Below are positions 1 through 7,230 of a stretch of DNA of 16,391 bases, piece after piece. A program made the translations under genes and the position numbers. The notes beneath the pieces were generated by a model. It made no database searches. It saw nothing but the letters and a program-made list of their open reading frames with translations, and had not been told where the DNA came from. Position 1 is the first letter of the stretch. Each line of letters begins with the position of its first letter. The DNA lies in assembly GCA_938014915.1 (NCBI GenBank), contig CALLQQ010000056.1, positions 1 to 16,391 of the forward strand, read 5' to 3'. Source of the stretch: an uncultured Clostridia bacterium. Its GTDB lineage: Bacteria > Bacillota > Clostridia > Oscillospirales > Ruminococcaceae.

Positions 1-159
1 TGTACATACTGGTGTAAAGTCCGCTGGGTGGGAGAATAGGATTACCCATTTACCCTTATAATCTTCTGGGAAATTAATTTCCCCTTGTGTTGTTACCGCC
101 TTAAAGCTTGGAGCTTGATCACCGATTAGTGGCATTCTGCTTACATTTGTTTCTTCCAT
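1..159 (-). CDS. Peroxiredoxin, 1-Cys Prx6/AhpC type (partial, 5' end only)
   Basis: The first 53 codons are visible; the rest lies beyond the left edge. Peroxiredoxins reduce hydrogen peroxide, organic peroxides or peroxynitrite through a peroxidatic cysteine in the cytoplasm. The peptide begins MEETNVSRMPLIGDQAPSFK and reaches FSHPADFTPVCT, the active-site signature of the family, with the peroxidatic cysteine at residue 52. The FSHPADFTPVCT form is typical of the Prx6-like (1-Cys) group rather than classical AhpC, but the part that would show a resolving cysteine is missing. The ATG follows an AGGAGG ribosome site by a normal distance. It lies 33 bases downstream of the perR-like gene on the same strand, with no terminator between them, so the two are probably co-transcribed and induced by peroxide. 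Confidence 0.9.
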   Translation of the reverse strand, partial: MEETNVSRMPLIGDQAPSFKAVTTQGEINFPEDYKGKWVILFSHPADFTPVCT

Positions 160-192
160 GATTAAATTCCTCCTGTTAATATAATTTTATAT

Positions 193-603
193 TTATAGGC
201 ATCTCGTACAGATACCTTTAAAATACACATCTCTTTGACTTATTTCAAATCCGTTTAAGTCGCCTGTCTCAAATTTATCTGCATCTATGTTGAAGTCATA
301 TATCTCGCCACATTTTATGCATTTAAAATGACCGTGATTATCTTCTAAAATATCGTATCTTGTTTCTCTCTCCTCAATCGTCATAGTTTTAGCAATTCCT
401 TTATCGGAAAATAACTTCAATGTATTATATATAGTCGCTTTCGATAGAGTTGGCAACTCCTTTTGCAAATCGGAATATATCTTATCGACGGTTGGGTGAA
501 TTCTATTTTCAACTAAATATCGATATATTCTAACACGATGATATGACGGTTTTATATCCTTCTCAACAAGCACTTTGGTTAGATTCTCCTGTAATTGTGC
601 CAT
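193..603 (-). CDS. perR: PerR-type peroxide-sensing Fur-family repressor
   Basis: A 136-residue cytoplasmic DNA-binding metalloregulator. The N-terminal winged helix covers about residues 1-80, with the recognition stretch LSKATIYNTLKLF at 53-65. The C-terminal dimer and metal domain follows. Two CxxC pairs (C95/C98 and C132/C135) form the structural zinc site. The regulatory site residues match B. subtilis PerR shifted by one: H36, D84, H90, H92 and D103. Aspartate rather than glutamate at the last position (IYDF) is the feature that separates PerR from Fur. PerR senses peroxide by metal-catalysed oxidation of the histidine ligands and represses oxidative-stress genes. The neighbouring peroxiredoxin gene and the Per-box-like palindrome in its own promoter support the assignment. 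Zur or Fur remain less likely alternatives. Confidence 0.9.
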   Translation of the reverse strand: MAQLQENLTKVLVEKDIKPSYHRVRIYRYLVENRIHPTVDKIYSDLQKELPTLSKATIYNTLKLFSDKGIAKTMTIEERETRYDILEDNHGHFKCIKCGEIYDFNIDADKFETGDLNGFEISQRDVYFKGICTRCL

Positions 604-639
604 AGCATTCCCTCTTTACTATTTTGTATTTGTTCTACT

Positions 640-654
640 TTGTAATGATTACAA
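640..654. promoter_or_regulatory. Per-box-like operator
   Basis: TTGTAATGATTACAA is a perfect 7-1-7 inverted repeat. It matches the Per box consensus TTATAATNATTATAA at all but one symmetric pair of positions. It lies just downstream of the -10 element of the perR promoter, where a bound repressor would block initiation. This suggests autoregulation of the perR-peroxiredoxin unit. Confidence 0.75.
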
Positions 655-658
655 TTCT

Positions 659-687
659 ATAATAACACTAAATATGTAATGTGTCAA
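659..687 (-). promoter_or_regulatory. perR promoter
   Basis: On the minus strand TTGACA (687-682) and TATTAT (664-659) are separated by 17 bases. Transcription would begin near 652, inside the Per-box-like palindrome, about 50 bases before the perR start codon. Confidence 0.75.
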
Positions 688-734
688 GCATTGCGTTGTA
701 AACAATATGTGACTATACCTATGTACAGCTAAAT

Positions 735-765
735 AAAAACTCCCCCATTCATGGGGGAGTTTTTA
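735..765 (-). terminator. Intrinsic terminator after metY
   Basis: A GC-rich hairpin (ACTCCCCCAT / ATGGGGGAGT) is flanked by A5 on the left and T5 on the right, so it can work in both directions. It lies about 20 bases downstream of the metY stop and separates metY from the perR promoter. Confidence 0.9.
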
Positions 766-785
766 TTATATTTTAGATGGTATAT

Positions 786-2075
786 CTATTCTATTTTAGA
801 TAGTGCCTGCTCAACATCGTATATGATGTCTTCAACATTCTCAAGTCCTACCGATAGGCGAATCATTCCCGCATTGATTCCTGCGGCGACAAGTTGCTCG
901 TCGGTTAATTGCCTATGCGTTGCAGATGCTGGATGTAGCGCACAAGTCCTAATATCGGCTACGTGCACTACTCTAGATGCAAGTTCAAGGCTATCCATGA
1001 ATTTCACTGCGGTTTCTCTGCCACCTTTGATTACGAATGTGATTACACCGCTAGCACCATCGGGAAGATACTTTTTAGCTAGGCTATGATGTTTATCTGT
1101 TTCAAGTCCTGGATAGTTTACGGATATTACTTTATCAGATTTTTCTAGGAACTTTGCAACTTCTAATGCATTATAGCAATATTGCTTCATTCTCACCGCT
1201 AATGTTTCAATCCCTAAATTAAGCAGGAATGCCGAATGTGCCGATGGATAGCAGCCGAAATCACGCATTAACTGCATTCTGCATTTTATGATATATGCAA
1301 TATTGCCAAATTCACGTGTATAAATAACGCCGTGATAACTCTCATCAGGCTCAGTAAACTCGGGGAATTTACCGCTCGCCGCCCAATCAAATGTGCCTCC
1401 ATCTACAATAACACCACCAACTTGCACTGCGTGTCCATCAAGATATTTAGTTGTGGAATGTACAACTATATCTGCACCATGTTCAAAAGGACGGCATAGA
1501 ATCGGTGTTGCAAAGGTATTATCGACGATTAATGGCACGCCATTCTTATGTGCAATGCTCGCAAACTTCTCAATATCTAGCACCGTCAATGCTGGATTCG
1601 CTAGAGTTTCACCAAATACGGCTTTCGTATTATCTTTGAATGCTTTTTGAATTTCTTCTTCACTTGCTTCTTGATCTACCCAAATGCATTCGATACCAAA
1701 TCTTTTCAATGTAACGGCGAATAGGTTTATCGTTCCGCCATAGATTGCCGATGCCGCTATAAAGCTATCGCCAGCATTACATATATTGAGTATTGAGAGT
1801 AGCGATGCTGCCTGTCCACTGCTAGTTAGCATTGCTGCGGCGCCACCCTCCAATTCGGCAATTTTCTTCTCCACTGCATCACAAGTCGGATTGGCGAATC
1901 GTGAATATATGGGCTCCATCGGCATATCGAACAGTCCTGCAATTTGCTCCGTTGAATCAAAGCTATACGTTGTGCTTTGAACTATTGGTACCACTCTTGG
2001 CTCGCCATTCTGCGGCGTATAGCCAGAATGTATGCATTTTGTTTCAATTCCTTCATTTCGTTGTTTGTTACTCAT
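786..2075 (-). CDS. metY: O-acetylhomoserine sulfhydrylase (PLP-dependent Cys/Met metabolism family)
   Basis: A 429-residue cytoplasmic enzyme of the Cys/Met-metabolism PLP family. It probably catalyses O-acetyl-L-homoserine + sulfide to homocysteine + acetate, the direct sulfhydrylation route to methionine. Visible family marks are the YSRFANPT block at 57-64, the SSGQAA phosphate-binding segment at 85-90, VDNTFATP at 184-191 with the PLP-pyridine aspartate D185, and the Schiff-base lysine K210 in HSTTKYLDGH. The length and the long C-terminal half with FPEFTEPDESYHG fit MetY better than MetB or MetC, which are nearer 380-400 residues. AGGAGG lies 8 bases before the ATG. It is transcribed alone, behind a T-box leader with a Met-type specifier, which independently supports a role in methionine supply. 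Other sulfhydrylase or gamma-lyase activity cannot be excluded from sequence. Confidence 0.92.
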   Translation of the reverse strand: MSNKQRNEGIETKCIHSGYTPQNGEPRVVPIVQSTTYSFDSTEQIAGLFDMPMEPIYSRFANPTCDAVEKKIAELEGGAAAMLTSSGQAASLLSILNICNAGDSFIAASAIYGGTINLFAVTLKRFGIECIWVDQEASEEEIQKAFKDNTKAVFGETLANPALTVLDIEKFASIAHKNGVPLIVDNTFATPILCRPFEHGADIVVHSTTKYLDGHAVQVGGVIVDGGTFDWAASGKFPEFTEPDESYHGVIYTREFGNIAYIIKCRMQLMRDFGCYPSAHSAFLLNLGIETLAVRMKQYCYNALEVAKFLEKSDKVISVNYPGLETDKHHSLAKKYLPDGASGVITFVIKGGRETAVKFMDSLELASRVVHVADIRTCALHPASATHRQLTDEQLVAAGINAGMIRLSVGLENVEDIIYDVEQALSKIE

Positions 2076-2220
2076 AATGTCCTCCTAAATTTAATGTTTT
2101 TCGTTTATTTGTGACTCACTGTATAATACATCTTGCTTTATTTTATCATGTTATTGCTATTATGGCTAGTATATATTAAAGTCCACTATCTTAGCCAGCG
2201 GTTTTTCCTTTATAAAGCAA

Positions 2221-2263
2221 AATAAAACCCTCACCCCCGAATATAGATATTCAGGAACGAGAG
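2221..2263 (-). terminator. T-box regulatory terminator
   Basis: On the minus strand a 17-pair stem (2263-2247 with 2244-2228, some G-U pairs) closes over a tiny loop and is followed by TTTTATTTT. It would end transcription before metY unless uncharged tRNA stabilises the antiterminator. Confidence 0.88.
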
Positions 2264-2528
2264 CATAGCTCCGTGTTACCACCCTTATTCGTCCACCCCT
2301 CACGAAATGAACCTCATCAAGTACGGGCATTAAATGCCGATACTCTATCTCGATAACGGGAGAATCCGTCGTAGCCTAAAAAATTCGGTACGCTGCTCCA
2401 AGACCATGTTCAGTAATATTCGCTCAATCCATTCTCAGCAACTTCAACCACCGTTAAAGTTATGAATCTCTGTAAAAGCTATCATTACCCGCTCTTTTTT
2501 TCATCACATTTCATAGGATATTTAATTG
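2228..2528 (-). ncRNA. T-box riboswitch leader, probable tRNA-Met specificity
   Basis: The minus-strand leader of metY carries the conserved T-box element AGGGTGGTAACACGG (2285-2271). Next comes a strong terminator hairpin whose 5' arm can alternatively pair in the antiterminator. The bulge TGGT would pair with the acceptor end of an uncharged tRNA having discriminator A, which tRNA-Met has. In Stem I the context GAAC-ATG-G (ATG at 2407-2405) has the usual position and flank of a specifier codon, so the leader probably reads tRNA-Met. The presence of a T-box is clear. The specifier was read by eye and is less certain. Confidence 0.9.
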
Positions 2529-2534
2529 ATTAAA

Positions 2535-2563
2535 ACTATATCACACAAAAAATTCATTGTCAA
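2535..2563 (-). promoter_or_regulatory. metY / T-box promoter
   Basis: Minus-strand TTGACA (2563-2558) and TATAGT (2540-2535) are separated by exactly 17 bases. Transcription would start near 2528, just ahead of T-box Stem I. Confidence 0.82.
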
Positions 2564-2633
2564 GTCATTTTCAAAATTTTCTTATCTTCATGCAATACCA
2601 CTAAAGAATTTAATTTATCGACTTGGCCATCTA

Positions 2634-2665
2634 TTGAAATAAACGAAGAATTATGATAATATAAT
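2634..2665 (+). promoter_or_regulatory. Possible promoter of the GH2 gene
   Basis: TATAAT at 2660-2665 is a good -10. The best -35 candidate, TTGAAA at 2634-2639, lies 20 bases away, longer than optimal. This would be a weak or activator-dependent promoter. Confidence 0.4.
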
Positions 2666-2678
2666 AGCTAATGAAAAG

Positions 2679-2692
2679 TGGCAACGTTATCA
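2679..2692. promoter_or_regulatory. Possible LacI-family operator
   Basis: TGGCAACGTTATCA is an imperfect palindrome with the central AACGTT and TG...CA ends usual for LacI/CcpA-family operators. The half-sites agree at 6 of 8 positions. It lies about 14 bases downstream of the -10, a repressing position. No LacI-type gene is in the window, so a sugar-responsive repressor or CcpA is only inferred. Confidence 0.4.
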
Positions 2693-2731
2693 TGAAAAGC
2701 CGCCTTTTAAATTAAGAAAAAGGAGAGCAAT

Positions 2732-5509
2732 ATGAGAAAAATCAATAATTTAAGTGGTAAATGGAATTTTAAACTAGACAGAGAACAACAAGGTGTTGAC
2801 AATAGGTATTTCAATGAGCAGTTCAGCGATTCTATCACACTGCCTACAACAATAGCGGAGGCGAAAAAAGTCCCCGAAAGCGACATTCGTCATAGTGGAT
2901 ATCTAACCGATCCATATGAATATTCGGGCTTTGCATGGTTTTCAAGGGAGATTGAAGTTAAAGAAGATATTAATGATTATGATGTTTTCCTCATGTTAGA
3001 ACGGACACGCATTACGCATATTTGGGTTGACGATAATTATGTGGGAACGCAAAATAGTCTATCTACCTCCCATATATATGATTTAACATCGTATATCACT
3101 AAACCTAATCATCGCCTAACTATCTTAGTCGATAATGTCAACTATCCTGTTAAGGGCGGTCATATGACTTCACCCGATACGCAAACAAATTGGCTAGGAA
3201 TTCTAGGGCAAATTGAGCTGCAATACTTGCCAAAAACACGCATTAATTCGGTGAAAGTCAGTACCGATTGGGAGAAAAACTCTGTATCTTGTGATGTTGA
3301 TTTTTGCGGTAGAGAAATAGACGTCACCGCATACATTGAAGATGGTGATACTGCTTTTAATAAAAGTGATTACAAGCTATCCAGCGAATCGCCCGCTTTC
3401 ACATATATTGCCGATAAAGATATTGAGCCGTGGAGCGAGCATAATCCTAAACTATATAATCTCATTATAGAGGTCAATCAGAATGGTGAGTTAGTGGATA
3501 GATTCACCCAGCAATTTGGATTCCGCACCTTTAAAGCGGGAATTAGAAATTTCTCTATTAACGGCGAAGATACCTATCTGCGTGGCAAACACGATGGTTT
3601 AATCTTCCCATTGACGGGATATGCTCCAATGGGCACAGAAGATTGGCTAAAGGTACTTCAAACATCGAAAGATTATGGCATTAATCACTATCGATTCCAT
3701 ACATGCTGCCCACCAAGAGCGGCTTTTATTGCTGCGGATTTGCTAGGAATTTATATGGAGCCGGAACTTCCTTTCTGGGGTACTATAACTGATGAAAATG
3801 ATGAAGATCATGATGAGGATGCGCAGCAATTCCTAATTGAAGAGGGATTCCGCATGATACGTGAATTCGGGAATCATCCTTCATTTGTTATGATGACACT
3901 CGGCAATGAACTCTGGGGAAGTAAAGAAAGATTGGATAAAATCCTCGGCGAATATAAGCAATATAATGCCAATATTCTTTATTCTCAAGGCTGCAATAAC
4001 TACCAATTCATGCCCGTTATTCTGCCGAATGACGACTTCCATGTTGGGGTGCGTTGCTCGCGCGATAGGCTCTATCGTGGCTCGTACGCAATGTGCGATG
4101 CTCCGCAAGGTCACATTCAGACGGCGGCTCCGAATTCTACGCATGATTATAATGAGATAATACGGCCAAGCCAAATCGTTGATGGTGGCAAATCTTCCGG
4201 TGGAATGGTTGAGATTCAATATGGAACGGGCGTCAAGACCGTATCCGCCGAATCAAGTGATGAACTCTACCCAGAGATGCCCGTCATATCGCATGAAATC
4301 GGGCAGTATTCAATGTATCCTGACTATCGTGAAATTGATAAATATACAGGAGTGCTAAAAGCACGGAATTTTGAAATTTTCAGGGAGCGACTAGAGGCGG
4401 CTGGAATGCTGCACAGGGCTCATGATTTCTTCATGGCGTCGGGACAATTCGCCGCACAGTGCTATAAGGACGAGATGGAAGCAGCGCTACGAACATCGGA
4501 ATTGGCTGGATTCCAATTGCTGGACTTGCAGGATTTCACGGGACAGGGCACTGCTTTAGTCGGGGTATTGAATAGCTTCATGGAAAGCAAGGGCGTCATA
4601 TCTTTGGAGGACTGGAATTCTTCATGCTCCGATAGAGTTTTGCTAGCTAAATTGCCGTACTTTATTTATAAATGCGGTGAGCAAATATCATTCGATGTGC
4701 AACTTTCACAATATGCAAAAGATGCAACTATCAATCCTACATTGAAAGTGAGTCTATCGCTAGGCAGCGAAAATCTGCACACTGAGTCGCATAACAAGGG
4801 TGAATTCAAGGCGGGACTATTCGATATTAAGAATATCTCGTTTGAGGTCCCTAATTTAGATAAGGCTGCGAAATTGACATTGTCGCTTGAATTAGACGAT
4901 GTTAAGAACAATTATCAGCTGTGGGTTTACCCATCGATAACGGCGAAGAGACCTAAAAAGGCGACATTGGCGACGGATTTAACTTCCGCTGTGAATGCAG
5001 TAAAGAATTGTGAGAATGTGCTATATATCGTACAAGATATTGATGAATTCGCAACAATTGTCGGCACATATTGCACGGACTTCTGGAATTATCCTATGTT
5101 CCGCTCTATCTCAGAATCAATGGGTAGACCGGAGCCGATCGGCACTCTAGGGCTGCTCATTGATAATGCGCATCCGGCATTGAAGGACTTCCCTAGTGAA
5201 ATGCATTCGACCCCTCAATGGTACGATATTGTAGAATCATCATCGTCGATAATACTGGACAAGATTGACGTCGACCCAATTGTGCAAACAATCGATAATG
5301 TGGAGCGGAATCACCGCTTAGGTCTGTTGTTTGAGGTTACCATCGGCGAATCAAGCATTATGGTATGCACGTCGGATCTGCTGAAATTATCGGATAATGC
5401 GCCTGCTCAGCAACTCCTAGATAGCTTAGTGTCGTACGTGGATTCCCCCGAATTCAAGCCCGCTGCTAAAATCGAATTAGAAAGCCTTGAAAACCGATTC
5501 AAGAAATAG
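2732..5509 (+). CDS. Glycoside hydrolase family 2 protein (beta-galactosidase/beta-mannosidase-like)
   Basis: A 925-residue protein with GH2 architecture. An N-terminal jelly-roll sugar-binding domain (about 1-170) is followed by an immunoglobulin-like domain (about 170-265), a TIM barrel (about 270-600) and a C-terminal beta-rich region. The general acid/base is E393 in TLGNELWG. The probable nucleophile is E522 in VISHEIGQY. Both motifs are characteristic of GH2 retaining exo-glycosidases, which remove terminal beta-linked sugars. The 129-residue gap between them is longer than the 76-90 usual in LacZ or beta-glucuronidase, so a loop insertion between barrel strands is likely. There is no signal peptide, so it acts in the cytoplasm on imported oligosaccharides. 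The ATG follows an AAGGAGAG site. It is a single-gene unit with its own terminator, and no sugar transporter or regulator is adjacent. The exact sugar cannot be named from sequence. Confidence 0.87.
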   Translation: MRKINNLSGKWNFKLDREQQGVDNRYFNEQFSDSITLPTTIAEAKKVPESDIRHSGYLTDPYEYSGFAWFSREIEVKEDINDYDVFLMLERTRITHIWVDDNYVGTQNSLSTSHIYDLTSYITKPNHRLTILVDNVNYPVKGGHMTSPDTQTNWLGILGQIELQYLPKTRINSVKVSTDWEKNSVSCDVDFCGREIDVTAYIEDGDTAFNKSDYKLSSESPAFTYIADKDIEPWSEHNPKLYNLIIEVNQNGELVDRFTQQFGFRTFKAGIRNFSINGEDTYLRGKHDGLIFPLTGYAPMGTEDWLKVLQTSKDYGINHYRFHTCCPPRAAFIAADLLGIYMEPELPFWGTITDENDEDHDEDAQQFLIEEGFRMIREFGNHPSFVMMTLGNELWGSKERLDKILGEYKQYNANILYSQGCNNYQFMPVILPNDDFHVGVRCSRDRLYRGSYAMCDAPQGHIQTAAPNSTHDYNEIIRPSQIVDGGKSSGGMVEIQYGTGVKTVSAESSDELYPEMPVISHEIGQYSMYPDYREIDKYTGVLKARNFEIFRERLEAAGMLHRAHDFFMASGQFAAQCYKDEMEAALRTSELAGFQLLDLQDFTGQGTALVGVLNSFMESKGVISLEDWNSSCSDRVLLAKLPYFIYKCGEQISFDVQLSQYAKDATINPTLKVSLSLGSENLHTESHNKGEFKAGLFDIKNISFEVPNLDKAAKLTLSLELDDVKNNYQLWVYPSITAKRPKKATLATDLTSAVNAVKNCENVLYIVQDIDEFATIVGTYCTDFWNYPMFRSISESMGRPEPIGTLGLLIDNAHPALKDFPSEMHSTPQWYDIVESSSSIILDKIDVDPIVQTIDNVERNHRLGLLFEVTIGESSIMVCTSDLLKLSDNAPAQQLLDSLVSYVDSPEFKPAAKIELESLENRFKK

Positions 5510-5551
5510 ATGAAGCACCGAAATCGCAACTTAAATCCGGAGTTTTATGTT

Positions 5552-5591
5552 AAATCGCCCTGCACGAAAAGTCGTGTAGGGCGATTTTTTT
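5552..5591 (+). terminator. Intrinsic terminator after the GH2 gene
   Basis: A 16-pair stem (5552-5567 with 5572-5587, one G-T pair) closes over the loop AAAG and is followed by T7. It may also serve the converging ABC operon on the minus strand, although the A-rich flank on that side gives only a short T tract. Confidence 0.92.
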
Positions 5592-5631
5592 AATTGGGGT
5601 TATGCACAGTACATTATTTTTCAAGCCTTAG

Positions 5632-7230
5632 TTAAAGCTGCACAACGTTATACGTTGGATCAATTATCATATTGTCGTGGGAAACAAAAACGATAGTTTT
5701 AGAAGATTCTCTTATAAAATTGCTAAGCCAGATGGCACTTTCTTTATCCAAGTTGTTCGCTGGTTCATCAAAGAATAGGACCGGGGTATTCTTTAATAAT
5801 GCCCTTGCTAATGAAATTTTCTGCTTTTCACCACCGGATAAGTCATTCTGATTAAAAGAAATCACTCGATCTGAAAGATGATGAATAGCCAGCTCTTTCA
5901 TAACAGTTGATACCTCATCTTCAGTCGCCTTAGGGTTGACGATATGTATGTTTTCTTTTATACTCCCATGAAAAATATAGGGGTCTTGATTCACATATGC
6001 GAACTGATTTCTCCAGCTATTAGGGGAAATTGTTTTCAACTCGTGATTATTAATCATTATATCTCCATCGTAATCTCTTAGCAGCCCGCATAATATTTTA
6101 ATAAGTGTGGTCTTTCCACTACCATTTTCACCGAGAATTACAGCTTTATCTCCCACTTCAATACTAAAGCTTACATTGTTTAGAATGGAATTCTCACCAT
6201 ATGAAAAGGATAGTTTGCCCACCGAAATGCTTTTAAGGCTATCCACGCTTTCCCCGTTGTTCTCTTCTATATCGTCATATATAGATTTTAAACGATCGGT
6301 TAGATTATTTAGAATTGGGGCATTTCTAATGATAAAATCTATGTTTGTCATGATGATATTTATGATCCAAAAGAACCCTGCCATTTCTGCAATGGCGCCT
6401 GCGGAAATCTTATTATTCGACACCATAATAGCACCTATTAATATTATCCCTAACATACTGAAGGTATCGATTATGTGAGAAATGCTATCTGAAATGGTGG
6501 AGCTTACTATTTTCTTTGATAGGATATTTTTAAAATAGTTTTTATAACAGTGTTGCAATCTATCAATAAAAAAATCACTCAATCCAAATAATTTGATGTT
6601 ATATGGCTTGCTAGCAAGCTCCGTTTCGTATATTCTTACCTGCATATCATACTCGGCAGTTTGCCTTTCGTATATCGCCTGTCTATTTTTAAAGTATAGT
6701 GGAACAAATACCTTAGTAGCTGATAGAGCAAACACAAAAATGGTGTACATCCAGCTAATTCTTATAGCATTGTATAATAAAAATATTAGTGCAAACGGAA
6801 TAGCACTTGCTTTAACAACCTGGTTAACCCAACTAATCCTAAAATCATTAGGGACTTCTTCTATCCTATATTGCGTCTCACCTTCGTCAAACTTCATAAC
6901 ACTTTCACAATTTTTACTAAAGAAGCGTCTAATTATCAGCATATCGTGTTTTAAGCTGTTTGAGAACATAAGAATCTCGCCTAAAGTCCTGAAAATAGGT
7001 ATAAGAAATACTGTGATAGATAGGCAAAGAATTAAAGTCCAAAAGTTAGCTATACCGTATGATATATCAAGGTTGAATACTGCATCAGCAAATTTGCCTA
7101 AAACTACTGCTGTATAGACGCCTATAATAGCGCCGAGGATATCATTCAATGCGTAGCAAATTACTGCTGGAGCCATTGCTTTTCTGCAATCATTATATAT
7201 ATTTCTTTTTAAGCAGTTAATTTGTTTCAA
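5632..7230 (-). CDS. ABC exporter half-transporter (TMD-NBD), second subunit
   Basis: The second half of a probable heterodimeric ABC exporter, with an N-terminal membrane domain of about six helices and a C-terminal ATPase. I chose the TTG at 7230 (532 residues) because a GGGGGA site lies about 7 bases upstream and the length then matches its 529-residue partner. An ATG at 7281 in the same frame (549 residues) has no ribosome site and lies deep inside the upstream gene. Numbered from the TTG: Walker A GENGSGKT 367-374, Q-loop Q415 (VNQDPY), signature LSGGE 464-468, Walker B with D488/E489, H-loop H518. All catalytic residues look intact. It overlaps the upstream subunit by 14 bases, implying translational coupling. 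There is no C39 peptidase domain, so it would not itself cleave double-glycine leaders. The substrate is unknown. Confidence 0.85.
   Translation of the reverse strand: MKQINCLKRNIYNDCRKAMAPAVICYALNDILGAIIGVYTAVVLGKFADAVFNLDISYGIANFWTLILCLSITVFLIPIFRTLGEILMFSNSLKHDMLIIRRFFSKNCESVMKFDEGETQYRIEEVPNDFRISWVNQVVKASAIPFALIFLLYNAIRISWMYTIFVFALSATKVFVPLYFKNRQAIYERQTAEYDMQVRIYETELASKPYNIKLFGLSDFFIDRLQHCYKNYFKNILSKKIVSSTISDSISHIIDTFSMLGIILIGAIMVSNNKISAGAIAEMAGFFWIINIIMTNIDFIIRNAPILNNLTDRLKSIYDDIEENNGESVDSLKSISVGKLSFSYGENSILNNVSFSIEVGDKAVILGENGSGKTTLIKILCGLLRDYDGDIMINNHELKTISPNSWRNQFAYVNQDPYIFHGSIKENIHIVNPKATEDEVSTVMKELAIHHLSDRVISFNQNDLSGGEKQKISLARALLKNTPVLFFDEPANNLDKESAIWLSNFIRESSKTIVFVSHDNMIIDPTYNVVQL

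Noticed and set aside
751..1089. Plus-strand open frame opposite metY (and similar ones at 1393-2077)
   Set aside because: They lie antisense to a clear PLP enzyme gene, have no ribosome sites and show low-complexity serine/threonine-rich translations typical of shadow frames.
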